In this document: piece after piece, positions 1-8,522 of the stretch | Layout of the letters: each line of letters starts with the position of its first letter | How positions within the stretch are numbered: position 1 is the first letter of the stretch | NCBI RefSeq assembly: GCF_018138145.1 | Contig: NZ_CP073104.1 | Location: 124,001-188,000 of the forward strand | Direction of reading: 5' to 3' | Length of the DNA: 64,000 nucleotides | DNA from: Pseudomonas sp. SCA2728.1_7 | GTDB taxonomy: Bacteria; Pseudomonadota; Gammaproteobacteria; Pseudomonadales; Pseudomonadaceae | Program-made: the position numbers and the translations under genes | The notes under the pieces: model-generated | The model's input: the letters and a program-made list of their open reading frames with translations, nothing else | Databases searched by the model: none | What the model was told of the DNA's origin: nothing

Positions 1-767
1 TAGACCTTGAAAATCTCGCTGTTGGCCAGGCTTTTGCCGATCACCGAGGCGATGAACGGCCGGCGTACGAGGATGGTACCGTCGCGTCTGGCCAGCACCA
101 GTGCGCCTTTGTCATCGATTCTGAAGTCGCCGTAATAGTCGACAAAGTAGCTGACCTTGACCGTGCCCAGCAGCACCCCGGCGAACGAGCCGTCGGGATT
201 GTTCAGACGACGGGAGACGGGAATGATCAGGTCATGGGTCGATCGGCTTTCCACCACATCACCGATGCGCACCTGCCGATCATCATGGCTGCGGTGGTAT
301 TGAAAGTAATCGCGATCGGCGTTGTTGGCGGTCTCGGGCGTGACTTCCTTGTCGGTGACGATCCACTGCCCATCCGCGCCGTAGATGAACAAGCCATGCA
401 GCTGCGGCATGATTTTCGATTGCTGCACCAGCAGTTTGTGAATACGCGGCACGTCGAGGTTCTGCAGGCCATCGCCTTCGATACGTTCACTCAGGGCGGC
501 GGTCAGCACATCCATTTGCCGAATGGTGTCTTCGGCATGCTGTGCAGTGGCGCGGGCCAGGTTGGTCACCGAATCGCGCGCGGAGGCGAATGCAGCGCGA
601 TAGTCGCGCCAGGTGCGCCAGCTCTCGACCGTCAAAAAGGCCAGTACCACCACCAGCATAAAGCTGACCGTAAGGCGGAATGTCGAGCCGGCGCGCACGG
701 CGTTGCGGGCAGAGGCGGCTCTGCCCGGGTCTTCGGTGTTCGGCTCTGGCGGACGGCGTCCGAGCAT
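1..767 (-). CDS. Membrane dCache sensor protein, probable diguanylate cyclase (partial)
   Basis: The 3' part lies beyond the left edge, so only about 255 N-terminal residues are visible. After a short cytoplasmic N-terminus there is one hydrophobic segment (about residues 28-45), followed by an extracytoplasmic region with dCache-type features: a DGQWIVTD stretch, a DRDYF turn and a terminal GTILVRRP strand. The layout and wording closely resemble the dCache-GGDEF protein at 4423-5970, so a C-terminal GGDEF output is likely but not seen. The start at 767 is preferred over the ATG at 773 because AAAGGAG (774-780) then sits six bases upstream. It would sense a small extracellular ligand and control c-di-GMP. 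The family is sure; the output domain is inferred. Confidence 0.75.
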   Translation of the reverse strand, partial: MLGRRPPEPNTEDPGRAASARNAVRAGSTFRLTVSFMLVVVLAFLTVESWRTWRDYRAAFASARDSVTNLARATAQHAEDTIRQMDVLTAALSERIEGDGLQNLDVPRIHKLLVQQSKIMPQLHGLFIYGADGQWIVTDKEVTPETANNADRDYFQYHRSHDDRQVRIGDVVESRSTHDLIIPVSRRLNNPDGSFAGVLLGTVKVSYFVDYYGDFRIDDKGALVLARRDGTILVRRPFIASVIGKSLANSEIFKV

Positions 768-978
768 GAACATCTCCTTTTCTCATACGTAATGCATCAC
801 AACAGTATGACAAGGATCGCCAAAAAGTTCGGAACAGAGCGCGCGCCGTCGTTGAATTGTCCTTTTTGAGTTGACGGTGAAACGCTTTTCAGCCGATTTA
901 TCCCGTCCCTGTGCGTCAGTAATCTGTACCCAACTTGAACGCAACAACAACTTCAAAAACTCAAAAGGGACGCCCACC

Positions 979-1611
979 ATGACCACTCCAACCTACAACC
1001 GCCTGAACAAAGACGACGCCATCGTGCTGCTGGTCGACCACCAGACCGGCCTGATTTCCCTGGTGCAGGACTTCTCGCCCAACGAATTCAAGAACAACGT
1101 GCTGGCCCTGGCCGATCTGGCCAAGTTCTTCGAACTGCCAACCATCCTCACCACCAGTTTCGAACAAGGCCCGAACGGCCCGCTGGTGCCAGAGCTGAAA
1201 GAGATGTTCCCGGACGCGCCGTACATCGCTCGCCCAGGTCAGATAAACGCCTGGGACAACGAAGACTTCGTCAAGGCGATCAAGGCCACCGGCCGCAAGC
1301 AGATCATCATTGCCGGTGTAGTGACTGATGTGTGTGTAGCGTTCCCGACCTTGTCGGCGCTGGCGGAAGGGTTTGAGGTGTTTGTGGTGACCGATGCTTC
1401 CGGCACCTTCAACACCACCGTGCAACAAGCCGCGTGGAGCCGCATGACCCAGGCTGGCGCACAGATGATGAACTGGTTCTCGGTGGCCTGTGAACTGCAC
1501 CGCGACTGGCGCAACGATATTGAAGGGCTGGGTAATCTGCTGTCGCAGCGCATCCCCAACTACCGCAATCTGATGAACAGCTACTCGGCGCTGACCGCTC
1601 AGCAGAAGTAA
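979..1611 (+). CDS. ycaC: YcaC-family isochorismatase-like hydrolase, copy 1
   Basis: The 210-residue product matches E. coli YcaC along its full length. The family has the cysteine-hydrolase (isochorismatase) fold. The expected catalytic residues are visible: Asp20 in LLVDHQ, Arg85 in YIARPG, and Cys119 in VVTDVCVA. The physiological substrate of YcaC is not established. The ATG at 979 follows AAAAGGGA at a good distance and the long conserved N-terminus begins there, so the upstream extension of the frame is not used. The gene is monocistronic: a 118-bp leader precedes it and a hairpin terminator follows. A near-identical paralogue lies at 25873-26505, differing at only two residues (Glu/Asp in FEVF, Gln/Pro near the C-terminus). 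Family is very sure, reaction unknown. Confidence 0.92.
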   Translation: MTTPTYNRLNKDDAIVLLVDHQTGLISLVQDFSPNEFKNNVLALADLAKFFELPTILTTSFEQGPNGPLVPELKEMFPDAPYIARPGQINAWDNEDFVKAIKATGRKQIIIAGVVTDVCVAFPTLSALAEGFEVFVVTDASGTFNTTVQQAAWSRMTQAGAQMMNWFSVACELHRDWRNDIEGLGNLLSQRIPNYRNLMNSYSALTAQQK

Positions 1612-1628
1612 GCCTGCGCGATTCAAAC

Positions 1629-1655
1629 AAAAGCCTGCCCTGAAAGCAGGCTTTT
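1629..1655 (+). terminator. Rho-independent terminator after ycaC copy 1
   Basis: AAAAGCCTGC (1629-1638) pairs perfectly with GCAGGCTTTT (1646-1655) across a seven-base loop, 17 bases after the ycaC stop. The A/T flanks make it usable from both strands, so it may also stop transcription of the convergent hydrolase gene ending at 1698. Confidence 0.85.
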
Positions 1656-1697
1656 GTCGTGTCTGCGCTTTAAAGCGCTGGCAGCGCCGCGATGGTG

Positions 1698-2720
1698 TTA
1701 CTTCAGGTTATGGCTGAAGAACTCGGTCAATTTGGCGAAGGGAATCAGATTGACCCGGTCGTACAAGTCGACATGGCCGGCCCCTGGAATGATCAGCAGC
1801 TCTTTGGGCTCGGCCGCGCGCTGGTACGCGTCTTCACTGAATTCGCGGGAGTGCGCCTGAGCACCGGCAATGAACAGCAGCGGACGCGGGGAGATGCTCT
1901 CGATGTCATTGAACGGGTAGAAGTTCATGAACTTCACATTGCTGATCAACGTCGGCATGGTCGTGGTCTGCGGTGAAGCGCCGGCTGGCGTGACCTGACC
2001 ACGCGGTGTGCGGTAGAAGTCGTAGAACTCGTCACCCACCGCGTTGCCGGTGAGTTTGAGCGGTGTGCCGCCGGTGTAGCGGATCGGGCCGCCCCAGAAC
2101 TGCGCGTTACGCTGCTGCGCTGCCTGTTCAATGATGGATTGGCGTTGTGCTGGCGTGAGCGAATGCTTGAGGCCGTTACGGTTGGCGGCGCCCATGTCGT
2201 ACATGCTGACAGTGGCAATCGCCTTCAAACGTGGGTCGATCTTGGCGGCACTGATGGCGAAGCTGCCGCTGCCGCAAATACCGATGACGCCGATACGCTC
2301 GCGATCGACCAGTGGGCGAGTGCCGAGAAAGTCCACCGCCGCGCTGAAGTCTTCGGCGTAAATGTCCGGCGCAACCGACTGGCGTGGCAGGCCCTCGCTC
2401 TCGCCCCAGAAGGACAAGTCGAACGACAGCGTGACGAAGCCTTGTTCGGCCATTTTGGTCGCGTAGAGATTGGCACTTTGCTCCTTCACTGCGCCCATCG
2501 GGTGGCCGACGATGATTGCGGCATTTTTTGACTGTGGGTCGAGGTTTTTCAGGCTGAACAGATTGCCTGCGACCTTCATCCCGTACTGGTTCTTGAAGGT
2601 GACCTTTTCCACGGTCACTTTATCGCTGGTGTAGAAGTTGTCTGCGCCGTTCGACATATCGGCTCCCATGGCTGAAAAAGTACTGAAGAGCAGCCCGAAG
2701 GCCAAGCAAAAACCTTTCAC
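1698..2720 (-). CDS. Exported alpha/beta hydrolase with a cysteine nucleophile elbow
   Basis: This 340-residue protein starts with a typical signal peptide (charged MKG, hydrophobic core, cleavage near SAMGA), so it should act in the periplasm. The body is an alpha/beta hydrolase of the dienelactone hydrolase/YcjY type: an HPMG oxyanion stretch near residue 73, a nucleophile elbow GICGSG at 147-152, and the catalytic His in GAGH around 316. Cys149 occupies the nucleophile position, as in dienelactone hydrolases (GYCLGG), instead of the Ser of most esterases. The gene is convergent with ycaC copy 1 and appears to be alone in its transcription unit. The substrate cannot be told from sequence. 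Confidence 0.8.
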   Translation of the reverse strand: MKGFCLAFGLLFSTFSAMGADMSNGADNFYTSDKVTVEKVTFKNQYGMKVAGNLFSLKNLDPQSKNAAIIVGHPMGAVKEQSANLYATKMAEQGFVTLSFDLSFWGESEGLPRQSVAPDIYAEDFSAAVDFLGTRPLVDRERIGVIGICGSGSFAISAAKIDPRLKAIATVSMYDMGAANRNGLKHSLTPAQRQSIIEQAAQQRNAQFWGGPIRYTGGTPLKLTGNAVGDEFYDFYRTPRGQVTPAGASPQTTTMPTLISNVKFMNFYPFNDIESISPRPLLFIAGAQAHSREFSEDAYQRAAEPKELLIIPGAGHVDLYDRVNLIPFAKLTEFFSHNLK

Positions 2721-2900
2721 TGGAATGTCCTTGCGATTGAGGGTTTATTCGTCTGAGCCTGTGCCCGAACATTCTCTCGATCAGCGCCTCGGCGCCGAAG
2801 TGCATTCCTCTGGATTGCTTGCCTGATCCACTGAATCTGGATTTTCAACGCCGCGCAGACACGAGATGGCGGCAATGAGAGGGCAGGGAAGGGATATGGA

Positions 2901-4157
2901 TTACGCAGAGGATTCGGTGCTGGCCTCGACCAATCCGCTTTCAGCCTGATGACCGCTGCGCTGGGTTTCCGGAACCCCGACCCCAAGCAACACAACTGCC
3001 ACTGCCGCAATAGCGGCCAGGGTCAGAAACGCCGCGCTGTAACCAGCCTCCTGCACAACGAACCCGGCGAGGCCATTGCTCAATGCCGCGCCCAGTCCGA
3101 AGGCCGTTGTCAGTGCGCCGAGGCTGACGTTGAAGTGGCCAGTGCCTTGCGTAAGGTCTTTGACCATGATTGGAAACAAGGCGCCAAACAGACCGGCGCC
3201 GACACCGTCGAGCAGTTGCACCGCGACCAGCCAGTAAGCATCGTCCGACAGCGTATAGAGCACACCGCGCAATGGCAGGATCAGAAATCCGGCCAGTAGC
3301 AGCGGCTTGCGCCCCCACAGATCGGCTTTCGCCCCGACCAGTAATGCCGCCGGCACCATCACCAATTGCGCGGCGACGATGCAGGCGGAGGTCAGCGGGG
3401 TGGCCATCTGCAAATTGGCTTGCGCAAGTTTTTGGCTCACCAACGGCAACATCGCCGCGTTGGCGAGGTGGAACAGCGCACAGCAAATGGCGAACAGCAA
3501 CAGCGGCCGGTTGCTCAGCAGCACCGACAATCCGGAAGGCTGGCGATGCCCGGCGTCGGCCGGATCGAGTCCACGGGCCAGATCATGGTCGATGGCGGCT
3601 GGCGACACGCAGGCAATGGCGATGACACTGGCCAGGGCCATGGCCGCCATCAGATAGAACACCGCCACCGGGCCGAACAGATACGCGAATACGCCGGCGA
3701 GGAGGGCGGCGCAGGCATTGCCGGCATGATTGAAGGTTTCATTGCGCCCGGTTCGGCGCGTAAACGCTCGTGGCCCGGTCATGCCCAGGGTAATCGCGCA
3801 AATGGCCGGGGCGAATATCGAAGCGGCCATTGCACTCAGGGTTTGCGTCAACGCCACCCACGTGAACGACGTCACGAACGGCAGCAGCAGGCAACTGCTG
3901 GTTACCAGCAGCGCGGCGATCGCAATCAACGCTCGTTTGCGCCGGCTGTTGTCGACCCAGGCGCCGGCCGGCGTCTGGGTGATCAGCGCGGCGACCCCGG
4001 CGATGGTCATCACCAGGCCAATGCTCGCCGGCTCCCAGTGATGCACCGCCAACAGGTAAATGGCCAGATAGGGGCCGAGACCGTCGCGCACGTCGGCGAG
4101 GAAAAAGTTCAGGCTGTCCAGTGACAGGTTGTTGCGGCGATCGAGGTCAGCGGCCAC
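2901..4157 (-). CDS. MFS transporter (12-TM drug/metabolite type)
   Basis: The 418-residue hydrophobic protein has about twelve membrane segments. The MFS motif between helices 2 and 3 is present in degenerate form (GAWVDNSRRKRALI, about residues 65-78), and a second DLWGRKPLL motif follows helix 8. Such proteins usually export drugs or small organic acids by proton antiport in the inner membrane. It stands alone, separated by 180 bp from the hydrolase downstream and divergent from the GGDEF gene. The C-terminal tail is short and polar. The transported compound is unknown; a sugar-phosphate or arsenical role is not supported by any neighbour. Confidence 0.8.
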   Translation of the reverse strand: MAADLDRRNNLSLDSLNFFLADVRDGLGPYLAIYLLAVHHWEPASIGLVMTIAGVAALITQTPAGAWVDNSRRKRALIAIAALLVTSSCLLLPFVTSFTWVALTQTLSAMAASIFAPAICAITLGMTGPRAFTRRTGRNETFNHAGNACAALLAGVFAYLFGPVAVFYLMAAMALASVIAIACVSPAAIDHDLARGLDPADAGHRQPSGLSVLLSNRPLLLFAICCALFHLANAAMLPLVSQKLAQANLQMATPLTSACIVAAQLVMVPAALLVGAKADLWGRKPLLLAGFLILPLRGVLYTLSDDAYWLVAVQLLDGVGAGLFGALFPIMVKDLTQGTGHFNVSLGALTTAFGLGAALSNGLAGFVVQEAGYSAAFLTLAAIAAVAVVLLGVGVPETQRSGHQAESGLVEASTESSA

Positions 4158-4422
4158 GGCAGTGTCTTCAATATTTGAGGTTTGCGGATGGATTCAACCT
4201 CAGCAAGCCTAATGACCTGCGGCCACGAACATAAGTTGCAGGCCGCCGCCGTGTCGTTGCGAAACAACGCCAAGGGGTTGAAAACGACGTTCCGTCATAC
4301 GGTTGCTGCACGTTCGACGCGCTACTTGTATCCTTGCGCCGGTCGAGGACATACGACCGCTGTTATTGCCTTGAATCAGTAACGGCCGGAACCGGAAACC
4401 GGACTTTCCATTAGGTACTTTC

Positions 4423-5970
4423 GTGAAGCGTGATACCCACCTCGTCATCCTCTTGCTGCTGGTCATCGGCTGCTCCCTGGCGTCGCTGACCATCTGGAAA
4501 GTGCTGTCCTCGCGCGATCGCGCGCTGGAGGAAGTCAACGTGCACGGGTTGAACCTGACCCAGGCACTCGAGACCTATTCCGAGGGCATTGTCCGGCAAA
4601 GTTCGCTGCTGTTGCTCGGGCTGGTCGAACGCCTGGAAACCGAAGGCAGTGGCCCCGCGCAGATCCAGCGCTTGGGTGCGCTGATCAACCGCCAGCAGCC
4701 GTTGATGCCACAAATGAGCGGGATCACCATCTATGACCGTCAGGGCCATTGGCTGATGTCGTCGAACCGGCCGATCCCGGCGGGGGCCAACAGCAGTGAT
4801 CGGGCCTACTTCATTCATCACCGCGACGACCCGAGCCGCGAACCCTTTATCGGGCCACCCATCCGCAGCCGCTCCAATCAGGAGTGGGTGATCACCGTCA
4901 GCCGCCGTTTCAACGATGATCGTGGCGAGTTTGCCGGGGTGGTGGCCGTGACCCTGGGCGTGGAAAACTTCCTGCGCCTGTTCGGCAAACTCGACGTCGG
5001 GCAGGAAGGTGCTATCGGTTTGTCGTATACCGACGGCACGTTGCTGGTTCGCTATCCGTTCCGCGAACAGGACATGGGCCGCAACTTTTCCAAGTCGCCG
5101 ATCTACGCCAAATACCTGGTTGATCAATCGGTCGGTACCGCGTCGTATACCTCCAGCCTGGATGGCGTCGAACGCCTCTACGCCTTCCGCAAAAGCGAGA
5201 AATTGCCGCTGATCACCACGGTCGCCATCGGCAAGCGTGAAGCGCTCACGGCGTGGCGAACCGAGGCACTGCTGTCGGCGGTGGTGGTGGCGGGGCTGTT
5301 GGGGCTTACAGGTCTGATCGGCTGGTTCTTGATCCTCGACATCCGTCGCCGGACCCAGATTGAAGGCGAACTGCGCATCGCTCAGCAGCAGTTGCTCGGT
5401 TCCAATCGGCAGCTGGAACTGTTGGCCATGAAGGATGCGCTGACCGGTCTGGCGAATCGGCGCTGCTTTGACCAGACCCTGGCCACAGAGGCGCGGCGGG
5501 CACAGCGCAACAACTCGTCGCTGGCGTTGCTGATGATCGATATCGATTATTTCAAGCGGTTCAATGATGCGCTCGGGCACGTTGCCGGCGACGCCTGTCT
5601 GCAAACCGTCGGTAGCGTGCTGGATGCGTGTGTGCGGCGGCCGTCGGATCTGGTAGCGCGCTATGGTGGTGAAGAGTTCGCGGTGATCATGCCCGACACC
5701 GATATTGACGGTGCCGAGGTGGTGGCGCAGCTGATAATCGAGCGCTTGCAGTACGCCAACATTGCCCACCCTGACAGTCCCGTGGCCTGCGTGAGCCTGA
5801 GCATCGGCATTGCCGCTGCGCGCGGTCCGCGCCTGGATCCGGTGAGCGCTCTGATCGAGTGCGCCGATCAAGCGCTGTATCAAGCGAAAACGGCAGGGCG
5901 CAACAGATTCATGAGGTTCGCTGCGCAACCTTCAATCGAAGTCGATGGTCAGCAGGCCACTGACCCGTGA
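4423..5970 (+). CDS. dCache-GGDEF diguanylate cyclase
   Basis: This 515-residue protein makes cyclic di-GMP from two GTP. A membrane segment at about residues 7-28 is followed by a periplasmic dCache sensor, a second membrane segment near 280-305, a short coiled linker and a GGDEF domain. The active-site loop is GGEEF at 415-419, which is competent. The product-inhibition I-site RPSD (406-409) is at the standard five-residue distance. The start is GTG at 4423; no strong ribosome-binding site precedes it, only a weak TTAGG, so translation may be modest. The 3' end overlaps the convergent hybrid kinase gene by 39 bp. It is a paralogue of the truncated sensor at 1-767. Confidence 0.93.
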   Translation: MKRDTHLVILLLLVIGCSLASLTIWKVLSSRDRALEEVNVHGLNLTQALETYSEGIVRQSSLLLLGLVERLETEGSGPAQIQRLGALINRQQPLMPQMSGITIYDRQGHWLMSSNRPIPAGANSSDRAYFIHHRDDPSREPFIGPPIRSRSNQEWVITVSRRFNDDRGEFAGVVAVTLGVENFLRLFGKLDVGQEGAIGLSYTDGTLLVRYPFREQDMGRNFSKSPIYAKYLVDQSVGTASYTSSLDGVERLYAFRKSEKLPLITTVAIGKREALTAWRTEALLSAVVVAGLLGLTGLIGWFLILDIRRRTQIEGELRIAQQQLLGSNRQLELLAMKDALTGLANRRCFDQTLATEARRAQRNNSSLALLMIDIDYFKRFNDALGHVAGDACLQTVGSVLDACVRRPSDLVARYGGEEFAVIMPDTDIDGAEVVAQLIIERLQYANIAHPDSPVACVSLSIGIAAARGPRLDPVSALIECADQALYQAKTAGRNRFMRFAAQPSIEVDGQQATDP

Positions 5971-8394
5971 TACCAACGTGTCGACGGCGAACGGTTTGGT
6001 CAGCACCTGCATGCCCGGGCCGAGTTGACCGTTACCAATCACTGAGTTTTCCGCATACCCGGTAATGAACAAGGTCTTCAGCTTCGGCCTGATTTGCCTG
6101 CCCGCATCGGCCATCTGCCGGCCGTTCATGCCGCCGGGCAAACCGACATCGGTAATGAGCAGGTCGATGTGCGCGCTGGAACGCAATACTTCCAGTCCCT
6201 CAACGCTGTCGGCCGCTTCGAGCAGGTTGTAGCCGAGATCGTTCAGCACATCCTTGAGCAGCATGCGGACGGTGGGTTCGTCGTCGACAATCAGGATGGT
6301 CTCGCCAGTCTTTGCCTGCAGGGTTGCCGAGCTTTGCGCGTCATCCTGATTGCGCTGCGTTTCGCCGACGTAGCGCGGCAGGTAAATGCACATGGTCGTG
6401 CCTTGACCCACGGTCGATTGCACCCGTACCTGCCCGCCGGATTGCTTGGTGAAACCGTAGATCATCGACAGCCCGAGACCGGTGCCCTGGCCCAGCGGTT
6501 TAGTGGTGAAAAACGGGTCGAAGGCCTTGGCGATCACTTCCGCACTCATGCCGGTACCGGTGTCGGCGACCGACAGGCACAGGTATTGGCCTTCGGGCAT
6601 TTCCCGTACGCGCGCTGATTCAGCATCCAGGGTTCGATTGGCGGTCTCGACGATGATGCTGCCACCATCGGGCATCGCATCACGAGCGTTGATGCACAGG
6701 TTGAGCAGGGCGTTTTCCAGTTGACTGGCATCCACCAGTGCTGGCCACAGATCGGCGGCGGCGACCGTCTTCAGGCGAATGCTCGGGCCGACGGTGCGCT
6801 GGATCAGTTCGCTCATGCCGGCAATCAGTGCGTTGACTTCAGTCGGCCGTGGATCGAGGGTCTGGCGGCGGGAGAAGGCGAGCAGACGGTGGGTCAGGGC
6901 GGTGGCGCGTTTGGCGGCGTCCTGGGCGATCTGCATGTATTTGTCGATGTCGTTCAGGCGACCCTGGGCGATGCGTTTGTCCATCAGCTCAAGGGAGGCG
7001 CAGATGCCCGCCAGCAGGTTGTTGAAGTCATGGGCCAGACCTCCGGTGAGTTGCCCGACCGCTTCCATTTTCTGCGATTGGCGCAACTTTTCTTCGGCCT
7101 GCATCAGGTCGGCGGTGCGCGCCGAGACCCGTTGTTCCAGTGTGTCGTTGAGGGCTTTCAATGCGGCGGTGACCCGGTCGCGCTCGGCTTCGACGTTGCG
7201 CCGGTCCTCGACATCGATCAGCACGCCGGGAAAGCGCAAAGGTGTGCCGTCTTCGGCACACTCGACGCGGCCGTTCGCTTCAATCCAGGTGTATTTGCCA
7301 TCCGCGCCGCGCACTCGGTATTGGTGCGAATAGGCACCTCCACGGGCAATGACCTCGTTGATCGCGGTGGTGAGTCCTTCCCTGTCGTCCGGGTGCACGG
7401 TCATCACCACTTGTTCCAGGCTCAGACCGTCGAGACCCCAGGCCGGGTCGAGGTCGAACACCCGCGCGAAGGCCTCATCGACGCTGAAGCGATCGCTGGG
7501 CAAGTGCCAGTGCCAGGTGCCGATGATGGCGCCAGCGGCAAGGGCCAGTTGCACGCGTTCGACGTTTTCCCGAGCGACCGCTTCGCTGATGCGTAAACGC
7601 TCTTGCGCGTCGCGGCGCTCGGTGACATCGCTGAAGAAGATCGCAATCTGCCGATCGGCCGGGTCGCCGACACGCACGGCGCGCACATCGAACCAGCGCT
7701 CGAAGGTGTTGGCGTAGTTCTCGAAGTTTGCTGGCTCGCCAGTTTTGGCCACATGGCCGTAGGTCTCGAACCAGAATTTCTCTAGGTTGGGCGCAAACTC
7801 GGTGACCCACTTGCCCCGCAGGTTGACCCCGGCCTGACGTTCGAACGCCGGGTTGGCCTCGACGAAGTAATAGTCGATGGGGTGGTCGTCGGCGTCGAAT
7901 TTGACTTTGACGATGGCGAACGCCGCCTCGATGGTTTCCAGAATGGTGCTGAAGCGCTCTTCACTCTGGCGCAGTGCGGTTTCGGCACTGCGCGAACGGG
8001 TCAGGTCGAGCATCGCACCGATCATGCGTTCGGCCTGGCCATCGGCATTGCGGATCAGATGGCCGCGATCCAGCACTTCGGCGTATGAACCATCGTGGCA
8101 GAGGAAGCGGTACTCAGCGCTCCAGGTCGTCCCGGAGCCGTCAATGGCCGAGCGAATCGAGGTTGTCACGCGCGCGCGATCCTGCGTGTGAATCTGCGCA
8201 AATCGCCAGTCACACGTCGGCTCGATGGCTGCTGACGCGTAGCCATACGCCTGTTGCAGCGAGTCGTTCCAGATGACCTGATTGGTTTTCAGATCCCAGT
8301 CCCAGACGGCGTCGCAGGTCGCCTTGACGGCCAGACGCAGGCGCGTGACCTCAGACTCAAGCTCCTCGCGAGTAAGCTGTTTCAGGATGTTCAC
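5932..8394 (-). CDS. Hybrid sensor histidine kinase (PAS x3-HisKA-HATPase-REC)
   Basis: This 820-residue protein has no membrane segment and is probably a cytoplasmic sensor. Three PAS domains occupy roughly residues 20-135, 150-260 and 285-395. A coiled-coil linker (VEAERDRVTAALKALNDTLE) leads to a HisKA domain with the H-box GLAHDFNNLLAG near residue 455. The ATPase domain shows the N box (NLCINARDAM), the G1 box DTGTGM and the G2 box GQGTGLGLSM. A receiver domain fills the C-terminal ~115 residues, with the acidic pair in ILIVDDEP and the phospho-Asp in LLITDVGLPGG. No separate response regulator is adjacent, so phosphate may pass to an unlinked partner. The PAS domains lack the LOV cysteine motif. 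Its tail overlaps the GGDEF gene. Confidence 0.93.
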   Translation of the reverse strand: MNILKQLTREELESEVTRLRLAVKATCDAVWDWDLKTNQVIWNDSLQQAYGYASAAIEPTCDWRFAQIHTQDRARVTTSIRSAIDGSGTTWSAEYRFLCHDGSYAEVLDRGHLIRNADGQAERMIGAMLDLTRSRSAETALRQSEERFSTILETIEAAFAIVKVKFDADDHPIDYYFVEANPAFERQAGVNLRGKWVTEFAPNLEKFWFETYGHVAKTGEPANFENYANTFERWFDVRAVRVGDPADRQIAIFFSDVTERRDAQERLRISEAVARENVERVQLALAAGAIIGTWHWHLPSDRFSVDEAFARVFDLDPAWGLDGLSLEQVVMTVHPDDREGLTTAINEVIARGGAYSHQYRVRGADGKYTWIEANGRVECAEDGTPLRFPGVLIDVEDRRNVEAERDRVTAALKALNDTLEQRVSARTADLMQAEEKLRQSQKMEAVGQLTGGLAHDFNNLLAGICASLELMDKRIAQGRLNDIDKYMQIAQDAAKRATALTHRLLAFSRRQTLDPRPTEVNALIAGMSELIQRTVGPSIRLKTVAAADLWPALVDASQLENALLNLCINARDAMPDGGSIIVETANRTLDAESARVREMPEGQYLCLSVADTGTGMSAEVIAKAFDPFFTTKPLGQGTGLGLSMIYGFTKQSGGQVRVQSTVGQGTTMCIYLPRYVGETQRNQDDAQSSATLQAKTGETILIVDDEPTVRMLLKDVLNDLGYNLLEAADSVEGLEVLRSSAHIDLLITDVGLPGGMNGRQMADAGRQIRPKLKTLFITGYAENSVIGNGQLGPGMQVLTKPFAVDTLVSRVSGLLTIDFD

Positions 8395-8522
8395 CCTTCA
8401 TGCGTTGATGGTTGGCTTGCGTTCAATTGGCGTGTTTCAAACCATCGGCTTCGCAAGCTCTGTCAGCCATTGACCCGGGGCCCCATGTTTAAGTTGCACA
8501 CGGGCCAAAGGCACACGCGTTT

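Larger units (their letters stand above)
856..1655 (+). repeat. Long direct repeat, copy A (leader + ycaC + terminator)
   Basis: This ~800-bp stretch recurs at 25750-26552 in the same orientation. Bases 856-973 are identical in both copies. The coding part shows about 34 differences by eye, almost all synonymous, and the hairpin terminator is also shared. Copy A begins in the region upstream of the sensor gene; the sequence to its left is unrelated to the left flank of copy B. Confidence 0.9.

Noticed and set aside
4411..5928. A 505-codon open frame antisense to the GGDEF cyclase
   Set aside because: It has the same shadow composition, and the sense strand carries an intact GGEEF cyclase.
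5932..8394. A LOV blue-light domain in the hybrid kinase next to the photolyase gene
   Set aside because: None of the three PAS domains carries the conserved flavin-adduct cysteine motif.
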